A program made the translations under genes and the position numbers. Shown here piece by piece: positions 18,144 to 25,618 of a stretch of 64,000 nt of DNA; the stretch's first letter is position 1; every line of letters begins with the position of its first letter. Location: positions 88,856 through 152,855 of the forward strand of contig JAHDWA010000021.1 in assembly GCA_023382535.1 (NCBI GenBank), given 5' to 3'. This stretch comes from Anaerolineae bacterium. GTDB lineage: Bacteria; Chloroflexota; Anaerolineae; 4572-78; J111. Below the pieces are notes generated by a model. It searched no databases and was not told the origin of the DNA. It was given only the letters and a program-made list of their open reading frames with translations.

Positions 18144-18212
18144 TAGGGAAAGTGAGGCGGGAGGCAATGATGCGCCTTTCGCCTCCTCGCCTCCCACCTC
18201 ATCGCCTCTTTA
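18141..18212. repeat. Word-repeat hairpin island (GAGGCGGGAGGC type)
   Basis: GTGAGGCGGGAGGCAATGATGCG is followed by complementary CGCCTCCTCGCCTCCCACCTC, a potential hairpin between hyuA and hyuB. Confidence 0.7.
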
Positions 18213-18233
18213 GTTTTACGGGAGAATTTTACC

Positions 18234-19976
18234 ATGCCCTACCAAGCCGATTCCATCACCATGCAAGTCATCCGTTACGCCATGGAGCAGGTGGCCGACG
18301 AGATGGGCCGCACCCTGGTGCGCACGGCCCGTTCGACCGTGATCAAAGAGATTGTGGATATTAGCTGCGCCGTGTTCGATCGGCGCGGCAACACTATCGC
18401 CCAGGCGCACCACGCCCCCATGCTGCTGACCGGCTTTGAAATCCCCATGCGCTCGCTGCGGGCGCACTTTAGCGATGAGCAGTTGGATGACGGCGATGTC
18501 ATTGTGTTCAACGACCCTTACATCGGCGGGCAGCACGTGATGGATTTGATTACCATTGCCCCGGTCAAGGTTGAGGGCGAGATTGTCGGCTTTGTCGGCA
18601 GCATTGCCCACCACAGCGATATGGGCGGCGCGGCGCCCGGCGGCGTGGCCGGTGGCTTTAACGAGATTTACCTGGAAGGCATCCGCCTGCCGATGGTCAA
18701 GCTCTACAAAAAGGGCCAGGAGGACCCTGAACTCTTTGGCATCCTGGCCAACAACATCCGCGTGCCCGATAAAACCCTGGGCGACATCCGCGCCCAGGCT
18801 TCCGCCGATTTTGTTGGGGTGCGCCGCTTCAAAGAGATTTACACCCGCTATGGCGGCGAGGTGCTGCAAAAGTCCATGGACATGCTGCTCGACTACTCCG
18901 AGAAGCGCATCCGCGAGGGATTAAAGGAACTGCCCGATGGCGACTACCGCGGTGTTGACTACGTGGACGACGATGGCCGCAGCGACGAGCCGATCAAGCT
19001 GCAAGTCAACATCCACAAGCGGGGCGATGCAGTCAAGATTGACTTTGAGGGCACGGCCAGACAGGTGCAGGGCAACATCAACTGTCCCCTGGCGACCGTT
19101 CACGCCGCCGTTTATTATGCCCTCATCGCCGTCGTTGACCCGCACGTGCCGCCCAACTCCGGCTGCTACCGTCCTTTCACCATCGAGGCCGAGGTAGGTT
19201 TGATTGTCAACCCGAAAATGCCGGGAGCGGTAGGCGCGCGGACCAACACCACCCAGAAAATCACCGAAGCCATGCTGCTGGCCCTGTCGGAAGCCGCGCC
19301 GGAGCGGGTCATGGCCGGCAGCCATGGCAACATCACCAACTGCGGCTTCAGCGGCTTTTACCCCCACAACGGCAAACGCTTTGTTTACATTGACATCCAG
19401 GGCGGCGGCGCCGGCGCCCGGCCCGGCAAAGATGGGCGTGACGGGCAGGACTCCCACCTGGCCCGCTTCCGCAACACTCCGATCGAGGCCGTCGAGATGG
19501 AGTACCCGATTCGCATCGAGCGGTACGAACTCATCCCCGACTCCGGCGGGGCGGGCCAATACCGGGGCGCACTGACCGTGCGCCGCGACATCCGCATCTT
19601 GATTGATAACGTCTCCTTTGCCCGCTACGGCGACCGGCAAAAGTTTGCTCCCTTTGGCCTGTTTGGCGGCAAGCCAGGCAGCAAGGGCCAATTTGTCCTC
19701 AACCCCGGCACGCCGGAGGAGCGTCCTCTTAAATCCAAAGGGTTGGATTACTTGAAAGCAGGCGATGTGGTCAGCCTGCGCCTGCCCGGCGCGGGCGGCT
19801 ACGGCAGCCCCCTGGAGCGCGACCCGTCGGCTCTGCTGGCCGATGTGCGGGATGGCAAGGTCAGTATCGAGAGCGCCCGCGAGGATTATGGCGTTATCAT
19901 TGACCCGGCAACGCTGGCGGTGGATGAGGCAGCGACGCGGGAGTGGCGAAAGAAGCGAAAAGGTAGCAGGATGTAA
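18234..19976 (+). CDS. hyuB: Hydantoinase/oxoprolinase family protein, B subunit
   Basis: 580 residues. HyuB-family partner. Seen: SITMQVIRYAMEQVADEMG, RTARSTVIKEIVDISCAVFD, HAPMLLTGFEIPM, NDPYIGGQHVMD, GSIAHHSDMGGAAPGG, and the C-terminal GGAGQYRGALTVRRDI. Together with hyuA it should form an ATP-dependent amidohydrolase or carboxylase-like complex. Ribosome site GGGAGAA before ATG 18234. Substrate not determinable from sequence. Confidence 0.9.
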   Translation: MPYQADSITMQVIRYAMEQVADEMGRTLVRTARSTVIKEIVDISCAVFDRRGNTIAQAHHAPMLLTGFEIPMRSLRAHFSDEQLDDGDVIVFNDPYIGGQHVMDLITIAPVKVEGEIVGFVGSIAHHSDMGGAAPGGVAGGFNEIYLEGIRLPMVKLYKKGQEDPELFGILANNIRVPDKTLGDIRAQASADFVGVRRFKEIYTRYGGEVLQKSMDMLLDYSEKRIREGLKELPDGDYRGVDYVDDDGRSDEPIKLQVNIHKRGDAVKIDFEGTARQVQGNINCPLATVHAAVYYALIAVVDPHVPPNSGCYRPFTIEAEVGLIVNPKMPGAVGARTNTTQKITEAMLLALSEAAPERVMAGSHGNITNCGFSGFYPHNGKRFVYIDIQGGGAGARPGKDGRDGQDSHLARFRNTPIEAVEMEYPIRIERYELIPDSGGAGQYRGALTVRRDIRILIDNVSFARYGDRQKFAPFGLFGGKPGSKGQFVLNPGTPEERPLKSKGLDYLKAGDVVSLRLPGAGGYGSPLERDPSALLADVRDGKVSIESAREDYGVIIDPATLAVDEAATREWRKKRKGSRM

Positions 19977-20014
19977 CACCTTTTAAACCGAGCAGTTACC
20001 AAACGGGATTTAGA

Positions 20015-20749
20015 ATGTGGCGCGAAAATGATATAAAAAAACTCCTTGTCAATTATAACCGCCGCTTACAGGCACTAAAAGAACGCCAAGCGCTATACGG
20101 GTTGGATACACCGATTGCAGTTTTGACGGAGATAGAGAACATAGAAGCAGAGATTATGAACCTGAAAGCCGAACTGGAGGCTATTACCACTGTTTTAACG
20201 GATAGAGAACCTATACAGCCGAGGCTAGCAACGGGGCCGTCAGGTGGAGCGGATAGCCACTTCACGGGTATGCCCCAATTTGATGTTCCAACTGCTCAAC
20301 AGTGTGCCCGTGAAGGCCGACTGGAAGAGTGGGTTCATACCTACTTGAATAGGCCCGACAAGAGAGCGAATCTGGGACTCTCTGTAGGTCTTCAGATGAA
20401 GAAACGGTGGTGGAATGGCCCTCTTGAGATTAAACTTACAGATCTTAATCGTTGCACAGGACCCGAAGATTACATGGAGTATAAAGTTGATCCCTATGAC
20501 TGGACCAGGCATACGACGGAGATGGCGAAAACTTTTACCCAGCCGCTTGACATACCTCCGCTGATTGTCCATTGTGGAACAGGCTTTTTTTTGAGCATTC
20601 GCGATGGCAATGCTCGGCATGAGGCGATGCGATTAAAAGGTTGGCAGAGATGTTGGGTGATTATATGGTATGATACTGTGCAAGATTACCGACGCCACAC
20701 AAGGCATCTTCTTAAGGCGGGTTATCTTACTGATCAAGGTCGGGCCTAA
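20015..20749 (+). CDS. Protein with coiled N-terminal module and ParB/Srx-like domain
   Basis: 244 residues, not a known family member by name. Residues 1-60 are helical and charged, with YNRRLQALKERQALYGLDTP and IENIEAEIMNLKAEL. They resemble the small adaptor modules placed in front of effectors in bacterial conflict proteins (tentative). The C-terminal part (about 120-235) ends in IRDGNARHEAMRLKGWQRCW, the pattern of ParB/sulfiredoxin-fold nuclease or nucleotide-binding domains. The gene is visibly AT-richer than both neighbours, has a weak ribosome site and shares no pathway with them, so it is probably transferred cargo. Function unknown. Confidence 0.6.
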   Translation: MWRENDIKKLLVNYNRRLQALKERQALYGLDTPIAVLTEIENIEAEIMNLKAELEAITTVLTDREPIQPRLATGPSGGADSHFTGMPQFDVPTAQQCAREGRLEEWVHTYLNRPDKRANLGLSVGLQMKKRWWNGPLEIKLTDLNRCTGPEDYMEYKVDPYDWTRHTTEMAKTFTQPLDIPPLIVHCGTGFFLSIRDGNARHEAMRLKGWQRCWVIIWYDTVQDYRRHTRHLLKAGYLTDQGRA

Positions 20750-20822
20750 CTGATAATCAGATTTTCGGACGCACCACTCAATTGCCTGTTGTTACTGATA
20801 CATTTCAAAAGGAGGCAATCAA

Positions 20823-22043
20823 ATGGCCATGTTACTGGTCAGCCCCAGACTGAGCACCTTACAGCAGGAGTTAGCAGCGGGAACCGCTGCCGCGCTCGAC
20901 GCCTTCTGGCAAGAGGTTGGCCAACAGGGAACACCCTTGATTGAGCCGATTGCCGGCGAAGAAAAGTACTCGCTGGTGACATTCCTCTGGCGGGCTACGG
21001 ACAAAACCCAAAACGTCGCGCTGGTGAGCAACTTGAGCGGGCAGATGGGGGCCAGCGAAGCCATGACCCGTCTGCCGGCCACCGACCTCTGGTATAAAAC
21101 TTACAAGTTACCCAACGACACCCGCGAGTCCTATCAATTCGCCGTAGCGGGCAATAATGTAACCGACCCGTTCAACCCACGCCAGCATATCTTTCCCGGC
21201 GATGCGGAAATCGGGTTCACCGGTTGGGTGTCATCGGTGTTTGAACTGCCGGACACCCCACCGCAGCCCTGGAGCAGCCCTCGCCCCAACGTCCCCCAGG
21301 GTCAAGTCACGCTGCACCGGGTGCGCAGCGAGCTTCTTGATAATGAATACCGGGTCTGGGTCTACACGCCGCCGGGCTATACCGTGGACGGCGCAGCCTA
21401 CGGCTTTCTCCTCATGCTGGATGGCTGGTTTTACGTTGACTTAATGCGCACGCCTACCATTCTTGATAACCTCTTGGCGGACGGGTTGCTGCCGCCGCTG
21501 GTCGCCCTCATGGTCGGCCATCCGTGGGACCCAACCCGCCAGCGCGACCTGGCCTGTTATCCACCCTTTGTAGAGTTCGTGACCCAGGAGTTACTGCCCT
21601 GGGCGCGGGCGAGGTATCATCTGGCTGAGGATCCGGCCCAGACCGGCGTGGTCGGGGCAAGCCGGGGCGGGTTAGCCGCCGCCCATCTTGGCTTCAAGCA
21701 CCCGGAGCTTTTTGGGCATGTGCTGGCCCAATCCGGGGCCTTCAGTTGGAAGCCGGAAGGTGAGAGCGAGTTCAACTGGCTGCCGCGCCAATACGCCGCC
21801 AGCCCGCGGCTCCCGCTGCGCTTTTACCTGGAAGCCGGCTTGTTTGAAACCGCTATCGAGACGGATTTTGGCGGCGAGCAGAATTTTTTGGCCGCCAGCC
21901 GGCGTATGCGCGACGTGCTGCGGGCCAGGGGCTATGAAGTCCATTATCGTGAGTTCAGCTGCGGCCATAATCCGATGAACTGGGACCTGGCAGACGGCCT
22001 GCTGGCGCTGCTTGGAAAAGATCCAGGCGATAAGGATAAGTGA
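20823..22043 (+). CDS. Enterochelin esterase-like alpha/beta hydrolase (Fes family)
   Basis: 406 residues. The N-terminal part (to about 150) resembles the Fes N-terminal domain (VTFLWRATDKTQNVAL). The C-terminal esterase domain has the nucleophile elbow GASRGG and a late His in SCGHNPMNWDLADG. Such enzymes hydrolyse siderophore or other esters, mostly in the cytoplasm; no signal peptide is seen. Ribosome site AGGAGGC. No siderophore genes are near, so the ester substrate is open. Confidence 0.8.
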   Translation: MAMLLVSPRLSTLQQELAAGTAAALDAFWQEVGQQGTPLIEPIAGEEKYSLVTFLWRATDKTQNVALVSNLSGQMGASEAMTRLPATDLWYKTYKLPNDTRESYQFAVAGNNVTDPFNPRQHIFPGDAEIGFTGWVSSVFELPDTPPQPWSSPRPNVPQGQVTLHRVRSELLDNEYRVWVYTPPGYTVDGAAYGFLLMLDGWFYVDLMRTPTILDNLLADGLLPPLVALMVGHPWDPTRQRDLACYPPFVEFVTQELLPWARARYHLAEDPAQTGVVGASRGGLAAAHLGFKHPELFGHVLAQSGAFSWKPEGESEFNWLPRQYAASPRLPLRFYLEAGLFETAIETDFGGEQNFLAASRRMRDVLRARGYEVHYREFSCGHNPMNWDLADGLLALLGKDPGDKDK

Positions 22044-22099
22044 GACGGAGAATATTTGGTAATTGGCGCGGGCGTTCAGCCAGGCCGTCGAGCGTTGCC

Positions 22100-22240
22100 T
22101 GCCCTGCCGGGTAGGCCAGGGAAACACCCGGCTACCTTAGGTGCAAGCCGGCTGAAGCGAGCTGAGGAGCCGCTTAAAAGCGGCTTCCACTTATTGTAGC
22201 TGGGGGCTTCCAGCCCTCGGCGAGCGGCGCTTTTACTCTT
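22100..22240. repeat. Cluster of three hairpins
   Basis: Three successive inverted repeats lie in the gap before the dehydrogenase gene. They are GCCGGGT...ACCCGGC, AGCCGCTT-AA-AAGCGGCT (22168-22185, perfect 8-bp arms), and GCTGGGGGCTTCCAGCCC. There is no T-run after the middle one, so a simple rho-independent terminator is not certain. Confidence 0.6.
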
Positions 22241-22249
22241 GGGAAACGT

Positions 22250-23299
22250 ATGGAATCTTTACTCAAACAATGGGACGGCGAAACCGTTATCACTCGTTTT
22301 GATCATGTTACTGGAGCCTGGATTTTTATGACCATCCACTCCACCCGGCCGGGGCCGCCGGTGTCGGGCGGGACGCGGATGAAGGTTTACTCTGATGCCA
22401 AGGCCGGACTGCTGGATGCGCTGAAACTCTCGGCGGCGATGACGATGAAGCTGGCCCTGGCCGGGATTGCTCACGGCGGGGGCAAGACAGTTATCGCCCT
22501 GCCGCCCGATTTTGATCCGGCCCAACGCCCCGGCCTGCTGCGGCGTTACGGCCTTCTGCTCAAGCAGTTGGGCGGCCTGTTTCTGACCGGGCCGGATGTG
22601 GGCACATCGCCAGAGGATATGAATATTATCGCCGAAACCGGCGCTCCTTACGTGTTTAGCCGCACCCCGGAGGCCGGCGGCGCAGGCGATTCCGGATCGG
22701 GCACGGCTGTCGGGGTGCTGGCCGGTATCCGCGTTACCTGCGAGCAGCTTTTTGGCGGCGGCAACCTGGCCGGCCGGCGCATCCTGGTGCAGGGGACAGG
22801 CAGTGTTGGCAGCGCCCTCATTGACATGCTGCGCCAAGCCGGGGCCGAAGTGCTGTTCAGCGAGGTGGATGAACGGGCGATTCGGCGCTGGCGGGATGAA
22901 CTGGGTCTGCCCTTTATCCCGGCTAACCAAGTGTACGACACGTCCTGCGATATTTTTTCGCCCTGCGCTCTGGGTGGGATTCTCAACCCGCAGACGATTT
23001 CCCGCCTGCAGTGCCGGGCAGTGGTGGGCTCGGCTAATAACCAGTTGGCCTGCCCCGCCGAAGCGGAGCGGCTGCAAGAAAGGGGAATCCTGTACGCGCC
23101 CGATATCGCCGTTAACATTGGCGGGTTGATGAGTATTATCGGCATGGAGGCGCAGGGTTGGTCGCGGGCGGAGGCGTTTGAGCGGGTCAGCCGGACGGTT
23201 GACTGCACCTTGCGCCAGGTTTATGCCCTGGCCGCTGCTGAGGGCCTGGATACTCATTCTGCCGCCCTCCACCTTGCGCATCGGCGGCTCGCGGAGTAA
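22250..23299 (+). CDS. Glu/Leu/Phe/Val dehydrogenase family protein
   Basis: 349 residues. NAD-dependent oxidative deamination of an amino acid to a 2-oxo acid. Seen: GGTRMKVYSDA, then MTMKLALAGIAHGGGKTVIALP with both catalytic-region lysines, DVGTSPEDMNII, and the Rossmann motif VQGTGSVGSAL. Length and motifs resemble leucine/phenylalanine dehydrogenase more than hexameric glutamate dehydrogenase. The product would be a direct substrate for IorAB encoded at the start of the window. The V4R gene begins 14 bases downstream. Confidence 0.88.
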   Translation: MESLLKQWDGETVITRFDHVTGAWIFMTIHSTRPGPPVSGGTRMKVYSDAKAGLLDALKLSAAMTMKLALAGIAHGGGKTVIALPPDFDPAQRPGLLRRYGLLLKQLGGLFLTGPDVGTSPEDMNIIAETGAPYVFSRTPEAGGAGDSGSGTAVGVLAGIRVTCEQLFGGGNLAGRRILVQGTGSVGSALIDMLRQAGAEVLFSEVDERAIRRWRDELGLPFIPANQVYDTSCDIFSPCALGGILNPQTISRLQCRAVVGSANNQLACPAEAERLQERGILYAPDIAVNIGGLMSIIGMEAQGWSRAEAFERVSRTVDCTLRQVYALAAAEGLDTHSAALHLAHRRLAE

Positions 23300-23312
23300 G
23301 GGAGTAGGGAGT

Positions 23313-23819
23313 ATGGAAAATTCAATTCTGACCCAATTGGCTTTTGAACCGGGACGGTTGACCTTTAAAGAGGTGCGATATATCCTGATCCGGCCTGAGG
23401 TCATCGCGGCCTTGCACAAAGGTGTCGCAGCGGAAGTGGGGCCGGAGAAGTGCGCCGAAATCATGCAAGTGGCGGGCAGCGTGGGTGGGGCGAAATCGTC
23501 GCAGCGATTCAAAGAAATTTTTGGTTATAACGAGCAGCAGATTGTCGAATTTATGTGCAAAATGGGCGGCGAAATCGGCTGGGGCATCTTTCGCCTGGCC
23601 CGGTTCGACTTGGAGCAGGGGCAGATGGTGGTCGAGATTAGCGATTCTCCTTTTGCCGCCGCCTACGGCCCGGCCGAGTCGAGTGTGTGCCATCTGATTC
23701 GGGGAGTCATGGCCGGGCTGGGCAGTGGCATTTTTGGCGGCCCCGTCTCCGCCGTCGAGACGGCCTGTGCGGCCAAAGGCGACGCCTGCTGTCGGTTTGA
23801 AGTGGAAAAGATAGGCTAA
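23313..23819 (+). CDS. V4R-domain (4-vinyl reductase-type) small-molecule sensor protein
   Basis: 168 residues, single domain. The C-terminal pattern SVCHLIRGVMAG...ETACAAKGDACCRFEV matches V4R domains, which bind hydrophobic or aromatic ligands in XylR/DmpR-type regulators and BchJ-like proteins. No DNA-binding or enzymatic domain is attached. A stand-alone ligand-binding or chaperone-like role is possible. Its position between an amino acid dehydrogenase and an acyl-CoA dehydrogenase suggests a role linked to that pathway (inference). Confidence 0.78.
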   Translation: MENSILTQLAFEPGRLTFKEVRYILIRPEVIAALHKGVAAEVGPEKCAEIMQVAGSVGGAKSSQRFKEIFGYNEQQIVEFMCKMGGEIGWGIFRLARFDLEQGQMVVEISDSPFAAAYGPAESSVCHLIRGVMAGLGSGIFGGPVSAVETACAAKGDACCRFEVEKIG

Positions 23820-23864
23820 GGCTGAGGCTAAGAAAGAAATCTCAGCCTTAGCCTTAGCTCGAAT
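23818..23864. repeat. Word-repeat hairpin (GGCTGAGGCTAAG / CTCAGCCTTAGCC)
   Basis: AAGGCTGAGGCTAAG pairs with CTCAGCCTTAGCCTT across a short AAAGAAAT loop, giving a strong hairpin right after the V4R gene. Confidence 0.75.
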
Positions 23865-23875
23865 CAGGAGCAATT

Positions 23876-25012
23876 ATGGACTTTCATTTCAGCGAAGAGC
23901 AAGAGATGTTTCGCCGCGCAGTGGCCGATTTTGTGGATAAGGAGGTCATTCCGGCGGCCGCGAGCCTGGACGAGCGGGAGGAGTTCCCCTGGGGACTTTT
24001 TCGGCAGATTGCCGGGCTGGGTTGGCTGGGCCTGCGCTATCCCGAAGCCTACGGTGGCAGCGGGGCCGACGCCATCACCTTCAATCTGATGTGCGAAGAG
24101 TTGGCCCGCGGTTCCCTGGCCCTGGCGGCCACGGTTGCTATGCAAGCTCTGATGGGCACGGATTTCATCTACCGTTTTGGCAGCGAGGAACAGAAACAGC
24201 GGCTGCTGATCCCGGCCCTAGCCGGAGAAAAAATCGGCGGCATCTGTATGACCGAGCCGGGAGCTGGCTCCGACCTAGGCGCAATTCGCACCACGGCGGT
24301 ACGTGAGGGCGCAGGCTATCGGCTCAGCGGGACCAAGATGTGGATCACCAGCGCCACCGTGGCCAACTTCTTCACCGTTGCTGCCAAAACCAAACCCGAC
24401 GCCGGCTTTAAAGGGGTAGATTTGTTCCTGGTGGAGACCGACCGGGCAGGCGTCCGAGTGGGTCGGCAGATCAAAAAGTTGGGCACGCGGGCTTCGGAAA
24501 CGTCGGAAGTGGTGCTGGAGGATGTCTGGATACCGCCTGAAAACCTGCTGGGCGAGCAGGAAGGGCAGGGCATGCGGCTGCTGCGCGGTATTCTCGATCA
24601 AATCCGGGTGATGACCGGAGCTTTGAGTATCGGCCTGGCGCGGGCGGCGCTAGACAGTTCGGTGCGTTATGCCCAGGACCGGGAAGCCTTTGGCCAGCCG
24701 ATTATCAAATTTCAGGCCATCCAGCATAAATTGGCCGAGATGGCCACCCGGCTGGAAGCGTCCCGGATGCTGGTCTATCGGGCGGCGTGGTTGATTGACC
24801 AGGGCCAGCCGGACACCAAAATTTCGGCCATGGCCAAACTGTTTGCCTCGGAGATGGCCAATTACGTGGCCGACGAAGCCACCCGCATCTTTGGCGCATA
24901 CGGCTTTGCCATGGAGTTTGATGCGCAGCGCTACTTCCGCGACGCTCGCTTTCTGCTGTACGGCGGCGGCACCTCAGAGATTTTGAAGAATATAATTGCG
25001 AGGGAGTTATAG
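23876..25012 (+). CDS. Acyl-CoA dehydrogenase family protein (atypical active site)
   Basis: 378 residues. Overall acyl-CoA dehydrogenase fold: CMTEPGAGSDLGAIRT, KMWITSATVANFF, YAQDREAFGQPI, and ATRIFGAYGFAMEF. The usual catalytic Glu motif (YEGT) is replaced by LYGGGTSEI, so the base is missing at the MCAD position. At the isovaleryl-CoA dehydrogenase position the aligned residue appears to be Ile (LDQIRVMTG). The base may lie elsewhere, as in dehydrogenases for unusual acyl-CoAs, or the reaction may differ. The methylmalonyl-CoA mutase genes follow. Confidence 0.88.
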   Translation: MDFHFSEEQEMFRRAVADFVDKEVIPAAASLDEREEFPWGLFRQIAGLGWLGLRYPEAYGGSGADAITFNLMCEELARGSLALAATVAMQALMGTDFIYRFGSEEQKQRLLIPALAGEKIGGICMTEPGAGSDLGAIRTTAVREGAGYRLSGTKMWITSATVANFFTVAAKTKPDAGFKGVDLFLVETDRAGVRVGRQIKKLGTRASETSEVVLEDVWIPPENLLGEQEGQGMRLLRGILDQIRVMTGALSIGLARAALDSSVRYAQDREAFGQPIIKFQAIQHKLAEMATRLEASRMLVYRAAWLIDQGQPDTKISAMAKLFASEMANYVADEATRIFGAYGFAMEFDAQRYFRDARFLLYGGGTSEILKNIIAREL

Positions 25013-25017
25013 CTGTC

Positions 25018-25085
25018 AAAAAGTATTGACGTGTTACGTCTTGCGTAAAATTAACGAAAGACGCAGCACGCAAGACGAATCGGTA
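25018..25085. repeat. Word-repeat hairpin island (ACGTGTTACGTCTTGCGT type)
   Basis: GACGTGTTACGTCTTGCGT and complementary GACGCAGCACGCAAGACG words flank a short AT-rich loop. Related words are seen at 39060-39130 and 50470-50525. Confidence 0.7.
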
Positions 25086-25125
25086 ATTGTGCTTCTTGGC
25101 AGGTTTTCAATTCAAGGAGAAACCC

Positions 25126-25536
25126 ATGATCCAACAACGTCCACTGCGGGTTCTGATTGGTAAACCGGGGCTGGATGGGCACGATAAAGGGGCCAAAGTG
25201 GTCGCTCATGCCCTGCGCGACGCCGGTTGTGAGGTTATCTACACCGGGCTGCACAAAACCATTGACCAAATTGTTGAAGCGGCCTTGCAGGAGGATGTGG
25301 ATATCATCGGGCTGTCCATGCTGTCAGGGGCGCACCTGGAGCTGACCGAGAAGCTGATACACCGTTTGCGGGAAGAGGGACTGCATGATGTAGTGGTGCT
25401 GGTCGGCGGCAACATCCCCCACCGAGACCGCCCTCGGCTGCTCGAATTAGGCGCGAGCGCGGTTTTTCCTACCGCTTCGCCGCTGGATGAGATTATCACG
25501 TTTGTGCAAAGTGTGGCATCTTTCAGTAATCAGTAA
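25126..25536 (+). CDS. Methylmalonyl-CoA mutase small subunit, cobalamin-binding
   Basis: 136 residues. Stand-alone B12-binding domain: KPGLDGHDKGAK carries the DxHxxG motif with His19 as the cobalt ligand, followed by GLSMLSGAH and VGGNIP. AAGGAG lies 6-7 bases before ATG 25126. A TTG at 25087 is rejected because it lies in repeat-flanking DNA. The last residues (SFSNQ) are repeat-encoded. It pairs with the following large subunit, as in archaeal-type split mutases. Confidence 0.93.
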   Translation: MIQQRPLRVLIGKPGLDGHDKGAKVVAHALRDAGCEVIYTGLHKTIDQIVEAALQEDVDIIGLSMLSGAHLELTEKLIHRLREEGLHDVVVLVGGNIPHRDRPRLLELGASAVFPTASPLDEIITFVQSVASFSNQ

Positions 25537-25607
25537 CCAGTAATCAGTAGTCAGACTGGTTACTGGTTACTGATCGCTGGTCAATGGTTACTGATCACTG
25601 GTATTCG
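25530..25607. repeat. Word-repeat hairpin island (AGTAATCAGTAACC / GGTTACTGGTTACTG)
   Basis: Degenerate CAGTAACCAGTAATCAGTAG words are followed by their complements (GGTTACTGGTTACTGATC). It supplies the stop codon of the B12 subunit gene and sits between the two mutase genes. Confidence 0.8.
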
Positions 25608-25618
25608 AGGAGATAAAA

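Noticed and set aside
16092..19976. HyuA/HyuB as acetophenone carboxylase feeding benzoyl-CoA.
   Set aside because: That enzyme needs further subunits not seen here; only the general family can be supported.
22168..22185. A standard rho-independent terminator.
   Set aside because: The hairpin is perfect but has no following T-run.
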